Positions 42,460-52,167 of a stretch of DNA of 64,000 bases are shown piece by piece; within the stretch, counting starts at the first letter, position 1, and every line of letters begins with the position of its first letter. Source of the stretch: Cordylochernes scorpioides (Eukaryota > Arthropoda > Arachnida > Pseudoscorpiones > Chernetidae); assembly GCA_030710605.1 (NCBI GenBank), contig CP092865.1, forward strand, positions 35,254,244-35,318,243, in the 5' to 3' direction. Below the pieces are notes generated by a model. It was not told the origin of the DNA and made no database searches. It saw nothing but the letters and a program-made list of their open reading frames with translations. Both the position numbers and the translations under genes were made by a program.

Positions 42460-43135
42460 TTTATGCCTGAAAGAGCAACGCTATTTGCAGAGAACTTTGG
42501 AAGAGCTTATGGATCTTGGAATAATTCGATTGAGAATATTATGAATAAGATGGTCAAACAGATTAAAAAAGAATGCTAAAAACGTGTATGCAAATTGAGA
42601 CAAAAACGGATAACCCAATGTTGAGCCCTTGGTTTGATAATGATTGCTCCGTAGGGAAAAGACCATGAAAGAAACTCTGGCAAAATATATTAAATCAAAC
42701 AACGCTTTAGACCGTTTAGAATATGATAAAATAAGGAATAAATATTCGTCGATCATCAATATTAAAAAGAAAAAAAAAACACTTTTGTAAAATACAAGAT
42801 ACGCAGGTTAATATAACAATTCGGACTGGCAGAAATTTTACGAAAAACTCCTGGATACAGAGACAATACCAGATTTTGAACCAATTACTATGACCTTTTT
42901 AAATGAATATAATGACTTTACTAAATACATAACTATGAACGAAATAAACAGAGAAATTTCTCGGATAAGATGTGGTAAGGGGACTGGCTTTGATGACATA
43001 ATGAATGAAGCAATAAAGTCCTTCCCTAAAGAATTCTTTTGATATTTCTTGAAGGACATATTCAATAGAATCCTAAGAACATCTTAATTCCCGACAGCAT
43101 GGCTAAAATTAGTTATTAAACCAATTTTTAAGAAC
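42460..43135 (+). pseudogene. LINE ORF2 fragment, plus strand
   Basis: With frameshifts and stops the plus strand reads NPMLSPWFDNDC (about 42612), KETLAKYIKSNNALDRLEYD and KIRNKYSSIINIKKKK (endonuclease-to-RT linker). Then come DWQKFYEKLLDTETIPDFEP and EINREISRIRCGKGTGFDDI with MNEAIKSFPKEFF, the start of a LINE reverse transcriptase, ending near AWLKLVIKPIF. Motif order fits the R1/Jockey/CR1 group. It stops before the YADD box. Confidence 0.8.
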
Positions 43136-43240
43136 TGTCTGTCTGAATGTCTGTCGCCAAATCTTGTAATCAATTTTTAATATACTTTTAGGGCACCTAG
43201 AAATATGAAATTTGGTACACATGTTCAAACCTGATGACAA
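43136..43240 (-). repeat. Short dispersed repeat (CAGA-rich), minus copy
   Basis: TCTGTCGCCAAATCTTGTAA and the following bases to TTCAAACCTGATGACAATGC are the reverse complement of 49280-49390. The family links a TTTGAACATGTGTACCAAAT block with a run of CAGA units. Confidence 0.8.
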
Positions 43241-43800
43241 TGCGCGCGCAGCACAGGAGGCTCACGAGGGGGAACTCGAGGGAAAACGCTGCTTCGGTAA
43301 CACTACTTTGAGCCCTAATTCTTTGGCGCATGGCATGTGAAGAACTTTGCTCTCTTCGGTAAATATTACTTTTAAGCCTAATTATATTTTTATATAATAA
43401 CATTTAATTGTATTTAATCTCATATACTGTATAAAATTATATATCTTATTTAATCTTTATTATATTGTTATCCCCATGGCCCTCCATTTGTTAGTACTAC
43501 AAAAACATTGTTTGAAGGCTGACACAAGTTGCTGTTTACTTCTGTGCGCTCCAGGAAATTCGATGAACCGAATAAAATAATATGAAGAAAGTACTTGTAA
43601 TTACTACTTAAATCTGTAGGTCATATATTTGTAGAAGATTATTTGTTTATTTAGGAACAGAATTTTATTTTTAATATCACATTTCTACCTTGTCTACGTA
43701 ACGATATACCAAATAAACCAGATATAAATGAATATAAAATTAAAATTTCCTTCACCTCCCGATCGAGCTTATTTAATTTTAGAAAGTGAGCACTACCCAC
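43241..43800. other. No recognisable gene
   Basis: Includes a GC-richer patch at 43236-43340 with no frame of note; the rest is AT-rich. Confidence 0.45.
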
Positions 43801-43803
43801 TAG

Positions 43804-44964
43804 AAAAATAAAAATAAACAACGAAAAGAAACGGCTACACAGCGTAAGAGACGACTAGAGAAGGAAAAAATTAAGCGTCAGGAGAAATTGAGCAACGCAC
43901 TTGAAGGGGCTAGGCGTATAAGATTCGGAAAAAAATGTTTGCATAAATCTCTTGCAAGAGCAGCTGAAACCTCAGCAGAACGTAAAGCTCGCCAAGAAAA
44001 GGATCGCCATTTTAAATCCATGTCCAGAGCCATGGAAACCTCAGAAGAACGTGAAACTCGCCTAGAAAACAATCGTTATTTTAAATCCACGTTCAGAGCC
44101 ATGGGAACCTCAGCAGAACGTGAAGCTCGCCTAGAACACGATCGTCATTTTAAATCTACTTCTAGAGCCATGGAAACCTCAGCAGAACGTGAAGCTTGCC
44201 TAGATAACGATCGTCATTTTAAGTCCACGTCCAGAGCCAAGGAAACCTCAGCAGAACGTGAAGTTCGCCTAGAAAACGATAGTCATTTTAAATCCACTTC
44301 TAGAACCATGGAAACCTCAGCAGAACGTGAAGCTCGCCTAGATAACGATCGTCATTTTAAATCTACTTCTAGAGCCATGGAAACCTCAGCAGAACGTGAA
44401 GCTTGCCTAGATAACGATCGTCATTTTAAGTCCACGTCCAGAGCCAAGGAAACCTCAGCAGAACGTGAAGTTCGCCTAGAAAACGATAGTCATTTTAAAT
44501 CCACTTCTAGAACCATGGAAACCTCAGCAGAACGTGAAGCTCGCCTAGAACACGATCGTCATTTTAAATCTACTTCCAGAGCCATGGAAACCTCAGCAGA
44601 ACATAAATCTCGCCTAGAAAACGATCGTCATTTTAAATCAAAATCAAGAGCCATTGAAACAGCAGCAGGACGTAAAATTCGCCTAGAAAAGGAACGTCTG
44701 CGAATATTAAAACGCAACGCTGATAATTCTACATTCACAAACACTATTAACACTTACTGCGACAGCATTTGTGAAATATGCACCAAGAGAACATACCCAA
44801 ATCAGGTCACAACTTATAGAGTCAGCACAAGCAAAGCTCCCTACCTTCCTGCTGAATTAGCTCAGAAGACAACATTGTTGCTGTGCCACCGCTGTAACAA
44901 GCATGTCAATATCAGCAAAGCAGACTCCACCATCAAAGGCTTACTGGAACAGCTTGGATCCTGA
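43804..44964 (+). CDS. Helitron ORF, N-terminal part with 23-residue repeats
   Basis: The frame is open from 43804 to the stop at 44964, but no ATG opens it; the TTG at 43888 is not a credible eukaryotic start, so the true N-terminus lies in lost sequence or an upstream exon. A basic start (KRRLEKEKIKRQEKL) leads to eleven tandem repeats of 23 residues (69 bp), pattern RAMETSAEREARLENDRHFK plus STS, from about 43960 to 44690. Such ET-x-E-R-E-A-R-L repeats precede the Rep domain in Helitron proteins. The end has CEICTKRTYPNQ and LLCHRCNKHVNI, a Cys-rich finger. It runs into the next ORF through a frame change near 44945-44963. Confidence 0.8.
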   Translation, partial: KNKNKQRKETATQRKRRLEKEKIKRQEKLSNALEGARRIRFGKKCLHKSLARAAETSAERKARQEKDRHFKSMSRAMETSEERETRLENNRYFKSTFRAMGTSAEREARLEHDRHFKSTSRAMETSAEREACLDNDRHFKSTSRAKETSAEREVRLENDSHFKSTSRTMETSAEREARLDNDRHFKSTSRAMETSAEREACLDNDRHFKSTSRAKETSAEREVRLENDSHFKSTSRTMETSAEREARLEHDRHFKSTSRAMETSAEHKSRLENDRHFKSKSRAIETAAGRKIRLEKERLRILKRNADNSTFTNTINTYCDSICEICTKRTYPNQVTTYRVSTSKAPYLPAELAQKTTLLLCHRCNKHVNISKADSTIKGLLEQLGS

Positions 44965-46003
44965 AGCCATTCCTGAAGTAATTCTTCAACTCTCCCAGCC
45001 TGAGCAACGGTTGCTGTCCAGGATCATACCATTTGTAAAAATTGTCAGATATAGTGGCCGCTTTGGACAGTATGGCTGCAAGGGTCAAGCTATACTCTTT
45101 GCTCAGGATATATTCGAAGTGAGTGACAAGTTACATAACATGCTTCCAAGGTCTACTGACAACGCAGGTATAGTTGTCATAACTGAGCACCTTGAAAACC
45201 TCAATATTACACGTGAGTACTCAGTGTCACGTCCACGACTTTATGGTGCATTACTATGGCTGATTTCTCACAACCTACTCTACAAGGATGTTGCCATTGA
45301 TAATAATGTTCAAATCAACGCTCAAGACTTGTACCGATTGACCGAACAACAACCAAGAGAAAAGAGAGGCGATGCTCAACAATATGCAAGGGCCTATATC
45401 CGAATCAATGAGATGGCAAGAATTATACGAGCATCATGGCACCAAGGAAATGACCAAATCTTTACTTTGGGCTATGCTGGTACTCAATGCTTTGCAATGG
45501 TGCTTGCCAACATAGTAAGAGCTGCTCTTCTACCTCCTCAGCTATGGACCACAAACACACTGAATGCGAACATGATTGAGGGCGATAGTATGTATGAAGC
45601 TATCCGAGTGCTGTCTGACCCCGTCTATCCTGTCGACCAAAGTGGTTACCTCGAGATACGTAACCTCAATATTATCAAGAGAGACTTCATAATGTTCGAC
45701 AGTTCGTTCAGAATCGAATATGAAGAAGACACCCCTTTATATGGAAATGTGGATACCATATCTAACGTCGGATTGACATTGACGGAGGCTCTCAACACGT
45801 TGTTCGCTGATCACTGTGGTGGGGTTCTCGTAGCTGCATCGAAGTCATTTGGTGTGCTGCACTATGATGACAAATATTACTTAACGGATTCGCACTCATG
45901 TGGTCCTAAAGGTGCTAGCGCAGTTAATGGCAGAACTTGCATTATCAAATGCGATACTGTTGATGAGCTTGTCCGCATCTGCAAGCGCGCTATAGGTTCT
46001 TGA
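44903..46003 (+). CDS. Helitron ORF, DUF6570-like and cysteine-protease-like domains
   Basis: This frame continues the preceding ORF (real join near 44950: LDPEAIPEVILQLSQPEQRL). SRIIPFVKIVRYSGRFGQYG to LYGALLWLISHNLLYKDVAI corresponds to the DUF6570 region usual in Helitron polyproteins. The second half has ASWHQGNDQIFTLGYAGTQC (catalytic-type Cys), NANMIEGDSMYEAI and KYYLTDSHSCGPKG (catalytic-type Asp-x-His). This resembles the herpesvirus-tegument-like (C76-type) cysteine protease domain found in some Helitrons. After TGA at 46001-46003 the same frame stays open to 46297. Rep nuclease and helicase, expected downstream, are missing. Confidence 0.75.
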   Translation: MSISAKQTPPSKAYWNSLDPEAIPEVILQLSQPEQRLLSRIIPFVKIVRYSGRFGQYGCKGQAILFAQDIFEVSDKLHNMLPRSTDNAGIVVITEHLENLNITREYSVSRPRLYGALLWLISHNLLYKDVAIDNNVQINAQDLYRLTEQQPREKRGDAQQYARAYIRINEMARIIRASWHQGNDQIFTLGYAGTQCFAMVLANIVRAALLPPQLWTTNTLNANMIEGDSMYEAIRVLSDPVYPVDQSGYLEIRNLNIIKRDFIMFDSSFRIEYEEDTPLYGNVDTISNVGLTLTEALNTLFADHCGGVLVAASKSFGVLHYDDKYYLTDSHSCGPKGASAVNGRTCIIKCDTVDELVRICKRAIGS

Positions 46004-46297
46004 AATCAACAGTTCACCATTAACTATATTGATGTTAATGTAAAGAATGATGTCGTCCGTGACTATCAGCACGGAATAAGTGCGGAATCACAGCAGACAC
46101 ATTCTATGGATCCCACCTGTGAACCAATAGCTGTTCAAACATCAGTGATGGCGCCGATTGATTGTGTGCAGCCAGATGTTGACGATGAATTGGACGTCTC
46201 AAGCAACATCAACGAAATCGTGCGAAAATCAAAAGACAACATCGTTAATGAAGCTCATGAACTCAGAGCAGAAAATTCGCCTGGTATTTTATTATAA
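46004..46297 (+). pseudogene. Helitron ORF continuation after one stop
   Basis: In the same frame as the preceding ORF and separated by a single TGA, this reads FTINYIDVNVKNDVVRDYQH, MDPTCEPIAVQTSVMAPIDC and ELRAENSPGILL. It terminates where the palindrome begins at 46294, so the coding region was probably truncated by that insertion. Confidence 0.6.
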
Positions 46298-47461
46298 TTA
46301 ATTATTCACGCTAAAAATAGCGTGAATAATTAATTATAAAAAACACTTTTAAAAAAAGCTTTTATTTAAAATGCACTAAAAATAACAAAATAAATAATTC
46401 TGAAGTATTGCTTTTTTTTCTGAAGGTACCATTTAACAAATAAAATAATAGACTTAGAAATAAAAAGCGGTGAGGGATAATAGCCATGGATTTGAGATTT
46501 TTGTGATTTTATATGAAGCAAATGATTAGCAAGATTAAGCCTTTCATTAAATTTTTACCTATTTAACGCATAAACGATGATCATCCCCCAAGAATAAAAT
46601 AAATATTTTAAATGTGCCATTTAACAAATAGATTAATAGAATTAGAAATAAAAGCGGTGGGGTACAATAATAATAAATTTGAGATCAATGTGATTTTATA
46701 TGAAGCAAATGATTAGCAAGATTATGCCTTTCATTAAATTTATACCTATTTGCTGCATAAATGATTACATCCCCCACCGCTTTTATTTCTAATTCTATTA
46801 ATCTATTTGTTAAATGGCACATTCAGAAATATTTATTTTATTATTGGGGGATGATCATCGTTTATGCGTTAAATAGGCAAAAATTTAATGAAAGGCGTAA
46901 TCTTGCTAATCATTTGCTTCAAATAAAATCACAAAAATCTCAAATCCATGGCTATTATCCCTCACCGCTTTTAATTTCTAAGTCTATTATTTTATTTGTT
47001 AAATGGTACCTTCAGAAAAAAAAATCAATACTTCAGAAATATTTATTTTGTTATTTTTAGTGCATTTAAAAAAAAAAAACTTTTATTTAAAATGCACTAA
47101 AAATAACAAAATAAATATTTCTGAAGTATTGCTTTTTTTTTTCTGAAGGTACCATTTTAAAAATAAAATAATAGACCGAGAAATAAAAGCGGTGGGGGAT
47201 GATAATCATTTATGCAGCAAATAGGTATAAATTTAATGAAAGGCATAATTTTGCTAATCATTTAGCTTCATATAAAATCACATTGATCTCAAATTTATTA
47301 TTATTGTACCCCACCGCTTTTATTTCTAAGTCTATTTTATTTGTTAAATGGTACCTTCAGAAAAAAAAGCAATACTTCAGAAATATTTATTTTGTTATTT
47401 TTAGTGCATTTTAAATAAAAGCTTTTTTTAAAGGTGTTTTTATAATTAATTATTCACGCTA
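46294..47461. repeat. Nested palindrome (multi-arm foldback)
   Basis: A 47-bp hairpin (46294-46340; TTATAATTAATTATTCACGC and its complement) opens the structure. A first palindrome has arms of about 310 bp, 46355-46664 and 46769-47084 (AGCGGTGAGGGATAATAGCC versus GGCTATTATCCCTCACCGCT). Its 104-base centre is itself repeated in inverted form at 47195-47310. The outer left end (46317-46415) recurs inverted at 47365-47461, ending TTATAATTAATTATTCACGC. Recurrent GCGGTGGGG / CCCCACCGC boxes mark module borders. No coding sequence. Confidence 0.92.
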
Positions 47462-47784
47462 TTTTTTAGTCGTATATATGCCAGTCCAAAAAAAAAAGCC
47501 TTATCACCGAGACGACGTTGGCCTTAAATAGCTGCAAGCCTGCTCGCAGCAGATTGGTCAATTCCTCGTGGGAGGTCGGAAGTGACTTAAGCAAAATCCG
47601 TTACCAACAGAACTGCGTCTCTTTGCTTTTGGGAAACCTAAATTTATTGAATTATATTACAAAGTTAGAGACACCCAGTGGATTATTGTTAGGGGATTTT
47701 TTTATTATTTTTTTTATTTATTTATTGTTACAAAAGCACGAAGTCCAAAGGACTAATGTGCTGTGCTAGTATTATTTACATATA
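47462..47784. other. No recognisable gene
   Basis: A short open frame at 47518-47769 has no domain and ends in a T-rich tract. It is not clear whether the Helitron resumes after the palindrome. Confidence 0.4.
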
Positions 47785-48845
47785 TATATGATTAATTATT
47801 TACACGATGGATTAGTATTGTTTCGTAAATTATTGTACAAATAGTTCTAAACTTAACAAAGTTCTCATAAGATAGAGTATATACACAAAGAGAATTTGGT
47901 AATGTTTCAAAGTATCTACATACAATTTGATTAGTCAGAGGGCAAGATAAAAGAAGATGCTCTGGTGATTCAACATCTAAGCGGCATTCACATGTTGGAT
48001 CATTGATAGCATTCAGTTTGAACAGGAAACTTAAGAGGGGTCCTTTGCCAGTTAAGAATAAGGTAGTGAATTTATCAGAAGAAATGAAATTTGGGACAGC
48101 AATTGGAAAGAATTTCTTGAACAGTTCATTAGATTGAGAAAGATAAAACTTAAATTTTAGATCCAGATATAGTTTGTTTAATTCTTTTTGAAGGGGTTTT
48201 TTGAGTGTTCGATCTGTGAGAGAATTTGTCATATTATACTTTGTTTGTAATAATTCAAGATAATCGGACAGTAAAGGGGTTTTCGCTAGTATATGTGTGA
48301 TGTAAGAAGATGAAGTCCTATAAGCATGAATGCATCTAATAAGAATTTGATATTGTATAGAATTCAACTTGGATCATTTTGCTGCAGTGATAAAAGGAAA
48401 CCAAATATTGATGCATAGCTTATTGTAGAGCGTATCATAGCTTTATATAAGATCAATCTACGTCGATTATCAATGCCCCAAGTACGTGCACATAATGAGA
48501 ATAATATATTCTTAAGTTTCGTAGCTTTCATAATTATATTGTCAACATGTGTTCCAAAATTAATCTTATTCTTTGTCTATGATTTTTAAAAATAACTCCC
48601 AAAATTTTAACAGTTTCTGATGGTTGAATTATTTTCCATCAAAATTAATGGGCAATTTTTCATAGTTATGTAGATAGAGTATACCTGTTTTGTTTGGACT
48701 TAGTGAAAGTTTTACCTTTTCACACCAGGCTTTGATTTTTATTAAACATTTGGTAATATTATACTGAAGATCAAAGATGTTTGAACTCCATACCACAAAT
48801 GTCACATCGTCCGCGAAAGCAATTACTCTAGCAAAACTTTCGTTA
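47785..48845 (-). pseudogene. LINE reverse transcriptase and C-terminus, minus strand
   Basis: On the minus strand, 48840-48680 reads RVIAFADDVTFVVWSSNIFD with the catalytic FADD, then KVKLSLSPNKTGILYLHNYE. After stops, an intact 191-codon stretch (48367-47795) reads CIHAYRTSSSYITHILAKTP and ends in INDPTCECRLDVESPEHLLL, the Cys-His knuckle of this LINE family. It is 5'-truncated before motif A. This is a different, diverged copy from those at 29945 and 40235. Confidence 0.85.
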
Positions 48846-48879
48846 GTAAAATTTTCGTTAAATTGGTATATATAAAATT

Positions 48880-49430
48880 TGAATTATAATTAAACAATTG
48901 ATTAAATAGTTAAAAGTAACAACATGCTAATTGAAAAAGGGGAACTATTTAAAAAGGTGCTCTGGAAGTATATAAACATCGATTACAAGATTTGTGGACA
49001 GACATCCAGGCAGACAGACAGACATGGAGGCAAGTTAAATAAAAGCTTTTAAAAATAAATATAGATAATGGTTCATTTCCCGCCTTCCCGACCACCCAGA
49101 AGTCTGAAAATTAGTACACTTGCATTGTTAATTGGACTGAGTGAGTAATGTGAGTTTCATTATTCTATATGGTCTGGAAGTATATTAAAATTAAATATAC
49201 AAAATTTGAAAGGAAATTAGGAAATTTGTCCGTTCTTAGCCAACCTGACAACCCAGAAGTCTGAAAATTGGTCAGCCAGCATTGTCATCAAGTTTGAACA
49301 TGTGTATCAAATTTCATATTTCTAGGTGCCCTATAAGTATATTAAAAATTGATTACAAGATTTGGCGACAAACATCCAGACAGACCTACATGGAGGCAAA
49401 TTAAATAAAAGCTTTTAAAAATTACCATTT
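48880..49430 (+). repeat. Dispersed CAGA-linked repeats, two or three units
   Basis: Blocks with CTGGAAGTATAT, AACATCGATTACAAGATTTG, GACAGACATCCAGGCAGACA and GGAGGCAAGTTAAATAAAAG recur at about 48960-49050 and 49325-49420. The block with CCACCCAGAAGTCTGAAAAT occurs at about 49098 and 49248. The last unit matches 43136-43240 in reverse. Confidence 0.75.
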
Positions 49431-49705
49431 CCCTAGACAGAAAGGCAAGAGGAAGCCTTTCAAACCCTGAAATATCATCATTAAGCACACCTATTTTGGT
49501 TCACTTTAATCCAAATGCGCCTACTTACATTCATACCGATGCGTCCAACATCGGCGTAAGTGCAATACTTGTCCAAAACATCAGTGGTGAAGAGAGAGTG
49601 ATCTCATATTTGAATCGTACTCGAGGTAAAGCTGAACAAAATAATTCAACCACCGAAAAAATAGTTGTTAGGATTTTTGGAATGATAAGCGAAGATGGCA
49701 CTATA
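49430..49705 (+). pseudogene. Gypsy RNase H fragment
   Basis: EEAFQTLKYHH, then (shifted) VHFNPNAPTYIHTDASNIGV and ISYLNRTRGKAEQNNSTTEK are the beginning of a Ty3-type RNase H domain, including the THTDAS acidic residue. It ends abruptly before the rest of the domain. It partly abuts a minus-strand polymerase scrap. Confidence 0.8.
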
Positions 49706-49830
49706 TCTGCATTGTAGATCTATATTCTCCTGCGAGGTGGTCATGATCTTTTACCTTATCTCTTAAAAGTGGTTTATTACAATAATAACAGTTGCATTTT
49801 TCGAAAGGCTTTTAATCTTCGTGAGTCAAT
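49706..49830 (-). pseudogene. Protein-primed DNA polymerase B fragment (Polinton-type)
   Basis: On the minus strand, KPFEKCNCYYCNKPLLRDK and VKDHDHLAGEYRSTMQ occur in one frame. C-x-C-x2-C ... V-x-D-H-D-H-x-x-G-x-Y-R is the motif at the start of the DNA polymerase B of Polinton/Maverick elements and the related adintoviruses. Only this motif is readable; the frame is closed by stops on both sides and the polymerase core is absent, so it is a small relic. A related endonuclease VII-type finger is an alternative. Confidence 0.5.
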
Positions 49831-50460
49831 ATAATGAGAATATTTCTGCCCAATCGTTGTTTTCTCTCTTTAATATTTTACATGACCACCTATGAAAGGA
49901 TGAAGAAATACTTTCCTTTTGGTTCATATTGCTTAATAGGATCAGACAGATTACGAAAACTTCGACCGCCATTATCCTTTCACGATATTTCGTAAATTTC
50001 CAAACATTCAGGTCTGATAAATCCATGGAGACAATAATGTCAGATGTAAATTTTGTTACTTTGCCCCGAAATGTCTATTCGTATTCCGAATGTTATAGTA
50101 TTGCTCTTCGTTAAGCAAGAGGTAAACCAATATTATACCTTCATTTTGGGCAGTTTTAATAGAAGGAAGATTTCTAAAATTTCTAAAACCCATAAATAAA
50201 AAGGAATAGTGAATTTCCATGTTCTAATTGAGGAATATTGTAAAAACTACCCTTTAGACTCGCACCACATCAAAATTTTCAATAGTTATATAATTTAGTC
50301 CCAACTCCCCTTGCCCCAGATAGGCTCCATCGTATTTTCGGATCTGTTGTTGGGCAGTTGACCCACTTTGGCTGCTTTCGAAAACTTTTCACGGAATCAT
50401 TACCATTTGGACCATCAGCTTCTATCCCTGAAAAAAATAAAAGCTGTAGGAAGCCCATAA
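49831..50460. other. No recognisable gene
   Basis: May include decayed sequence of the neighbouring polymerase relic (minus strand) and Penelope remnant (plus strand), but I cannot read a domain. Confidence 0.35.
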
Positions 50461-50910
50461 TCCCAATATTCTAAACTAAACCAAAACTTTTTAATAGTCG
50501 ACCACGTCAGAGAAACCGGACATACTCCAGACTTCAATATTACCAGAATCCTCCATAAAAATGCCAAAACTAAAACCCAAAGACTCATTCTTGAAGCAAT
50601 AGAAACCATGAAGCACCCTAAACCATTAAACAAAAAGTATACAGTTCCCTCACAGTACGTTCCCCTTCTATCCTAAAAATCTTCAAAAGCCATATAAAAC
50701 AATAGCCATTCCATTTTTCTCTCCACTAAATCCTTTGAACTGTTTATAGTTGATTCTTTATATTTATTCAATTATGTAAATTTCTTTTAAGATATTTTTG
50801 TACTATATTTACATAGATTCCTCTTCAAAAAACGATATATAATATCTCTCTCTCGTTTGCCTTGTTTGTACACTATAGTTAGCTGAAGAAGGGCTTGCCC
50901 GAAAGCTTCC
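50461..50910 (+). pseudogene. Penelope-like element 3' end (GIY-YIG tail)
   Basis: The frame from 50461 reads SQYSKLNQNF, IVDHVRETGHTPDFNITRIL, HKNAKTKTQRLILEAIETMK and HPKPLNKKYTVPSQYVPLLS, stop at 50674-50676. The H-x-x-E-T-G-H ... R-x-I-L-E-A-I ... H-P-x-x-L-N order is that of the C-terminus of Penelope-like GIY-YIG proteins. About 200 bp downstream CTGAAGAAGGGCTTGCCCGA plus AAGC (50883-50906) is the hairpin tail typical of such elements. The remainder of the element is missing. Confidence 0.75.
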
Positions 50911-52039
50911 TTTAATCGTGTTAATAAAAAAGAGTTACGGCGATATATGATCCCCTCTTTCTAATTATATGTATAATATATAATATACGACATATATGCC
51001 TCTGGTGGATGAGAGTTTTACTACGGTGAGCGTAATAAGTCAATCGTTTAAGGAAAATAATCTGTGGGTGAATTTGTTGGGGCTCAGTTGAAGTAACATA
51101 AGGTAAAATATGAATGAAAATATGCATTGAGATATTAAGTAGGAAGGTGTTAAGTAGGTGGTTAACAAGGGAAAATTATCAGTTTCAAGTCTATATCAAG
51201 TTATTCGTAGGTAACGTACTTCGAATGAAAAATGATGCAATGCGACTCTGGTTGTACGGTTCATGGTTGGCGTTGTTCCATCATCATAACTTCGAAATCA
51301 CTCCTTTCATGATAATTTTCTGACTATGAAGGATAGAGGAAGGTAGAGAGAAATTTGAAAATTTCGATAACAAAGTTTCTAAGATTTGAAGATGGTCGTT
51401 TTGGACCGCGGTTGATAGGTTTAGAAACCTAGAGGTTTGTGAGAGACAAAAATAAGTGAAAAATAAAAAAGAAAGAAAAGGTATCTTGTTAAGCTTATCT
51501 AACCCAAATTTGAGGATAAGGTACACTGGCGAAGAATGCGTATAGGAATGAACCGAATCTAAAAAAAAAGGTGAAAATGCGTTTTTGTTACGCAGACTTT
51601 GACTTTATCATCATTGGTGATGACGTCACTTCTACTTCTACGCTTCATGACCTTTTCTGTTTTGATTTTTCGCTTGCTTGTTTTAACAATATTTGTATTG
51701 GAACAAGTCGTTCCTTAAATAAATATATATTAGTTTAAGGGGATATATAAAAGGGATGTCCTCTTAACTATAAAATAAGTGAGTACAAAACAACCTGAAA
51801 TCCTTAAAAAGAAACATCGTATTTTGCTAAGCCTATCAGTTTTGGATTAACATTAACACTCTTGCGGGGTTAGTTTTTCGAAGTTTGTAAATAATTTGTT
51901 TAGGGGATGAGGTTGAAATTGATAAGAGGAAAGAGTAAGAGAAAGAGGGTATGGTAGATACGGTAGAGGGAAGAGAGAGATAGAAAAGATTGTCTCTGCA
52001 GCTTTCTCTAACTTTTATAAATTACTTTGCTTTATATGT
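50911..52039. other. No recognisable gene
   Basis: No domain can be read. Purine-rich sequence at 51905-51990 (GAGGAAAGAGTAAGAGAAAG and similar) may belong to the 5' LTR or leader of the Copia element that follows. Confidence 0.4.
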
Positions 52040-52084
52040 GTTATTTTGTAGTTTATTTAACACATAAATATACTACAAAATAAC
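52040..52084. repeat. Short inverted-repeat module upstream of Copia
   Basis: GTTATTTTGTAGT and ACTACAAAATAAC are perfect 13-bp inverted repeats around a 19-base centre. The same module with the centre inverted lies after the Copia element at 54092-54130. Confidence 0.85.
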
Positions 52085-52167
52085 GGATTATGAGACTGAA
52101 GTTTAAATAATAACAAAGAAATATCAAGAACGTGTTTTAGTAAGTACAACTTTGAATATATTTTAAA

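Noticed and set aside
43888-43890. Start codon for the Helitron ORF
   Set aside because: The triplet is TTG; the frame is open further upstream to 43804 without an ATG, so no start was assigned.
50883-50906. CTGAAGA...GAAA as a true hammerhead ribozyme
   Set aside because: There is an extra A between the first box and stem II, and no stem I partner could be found.
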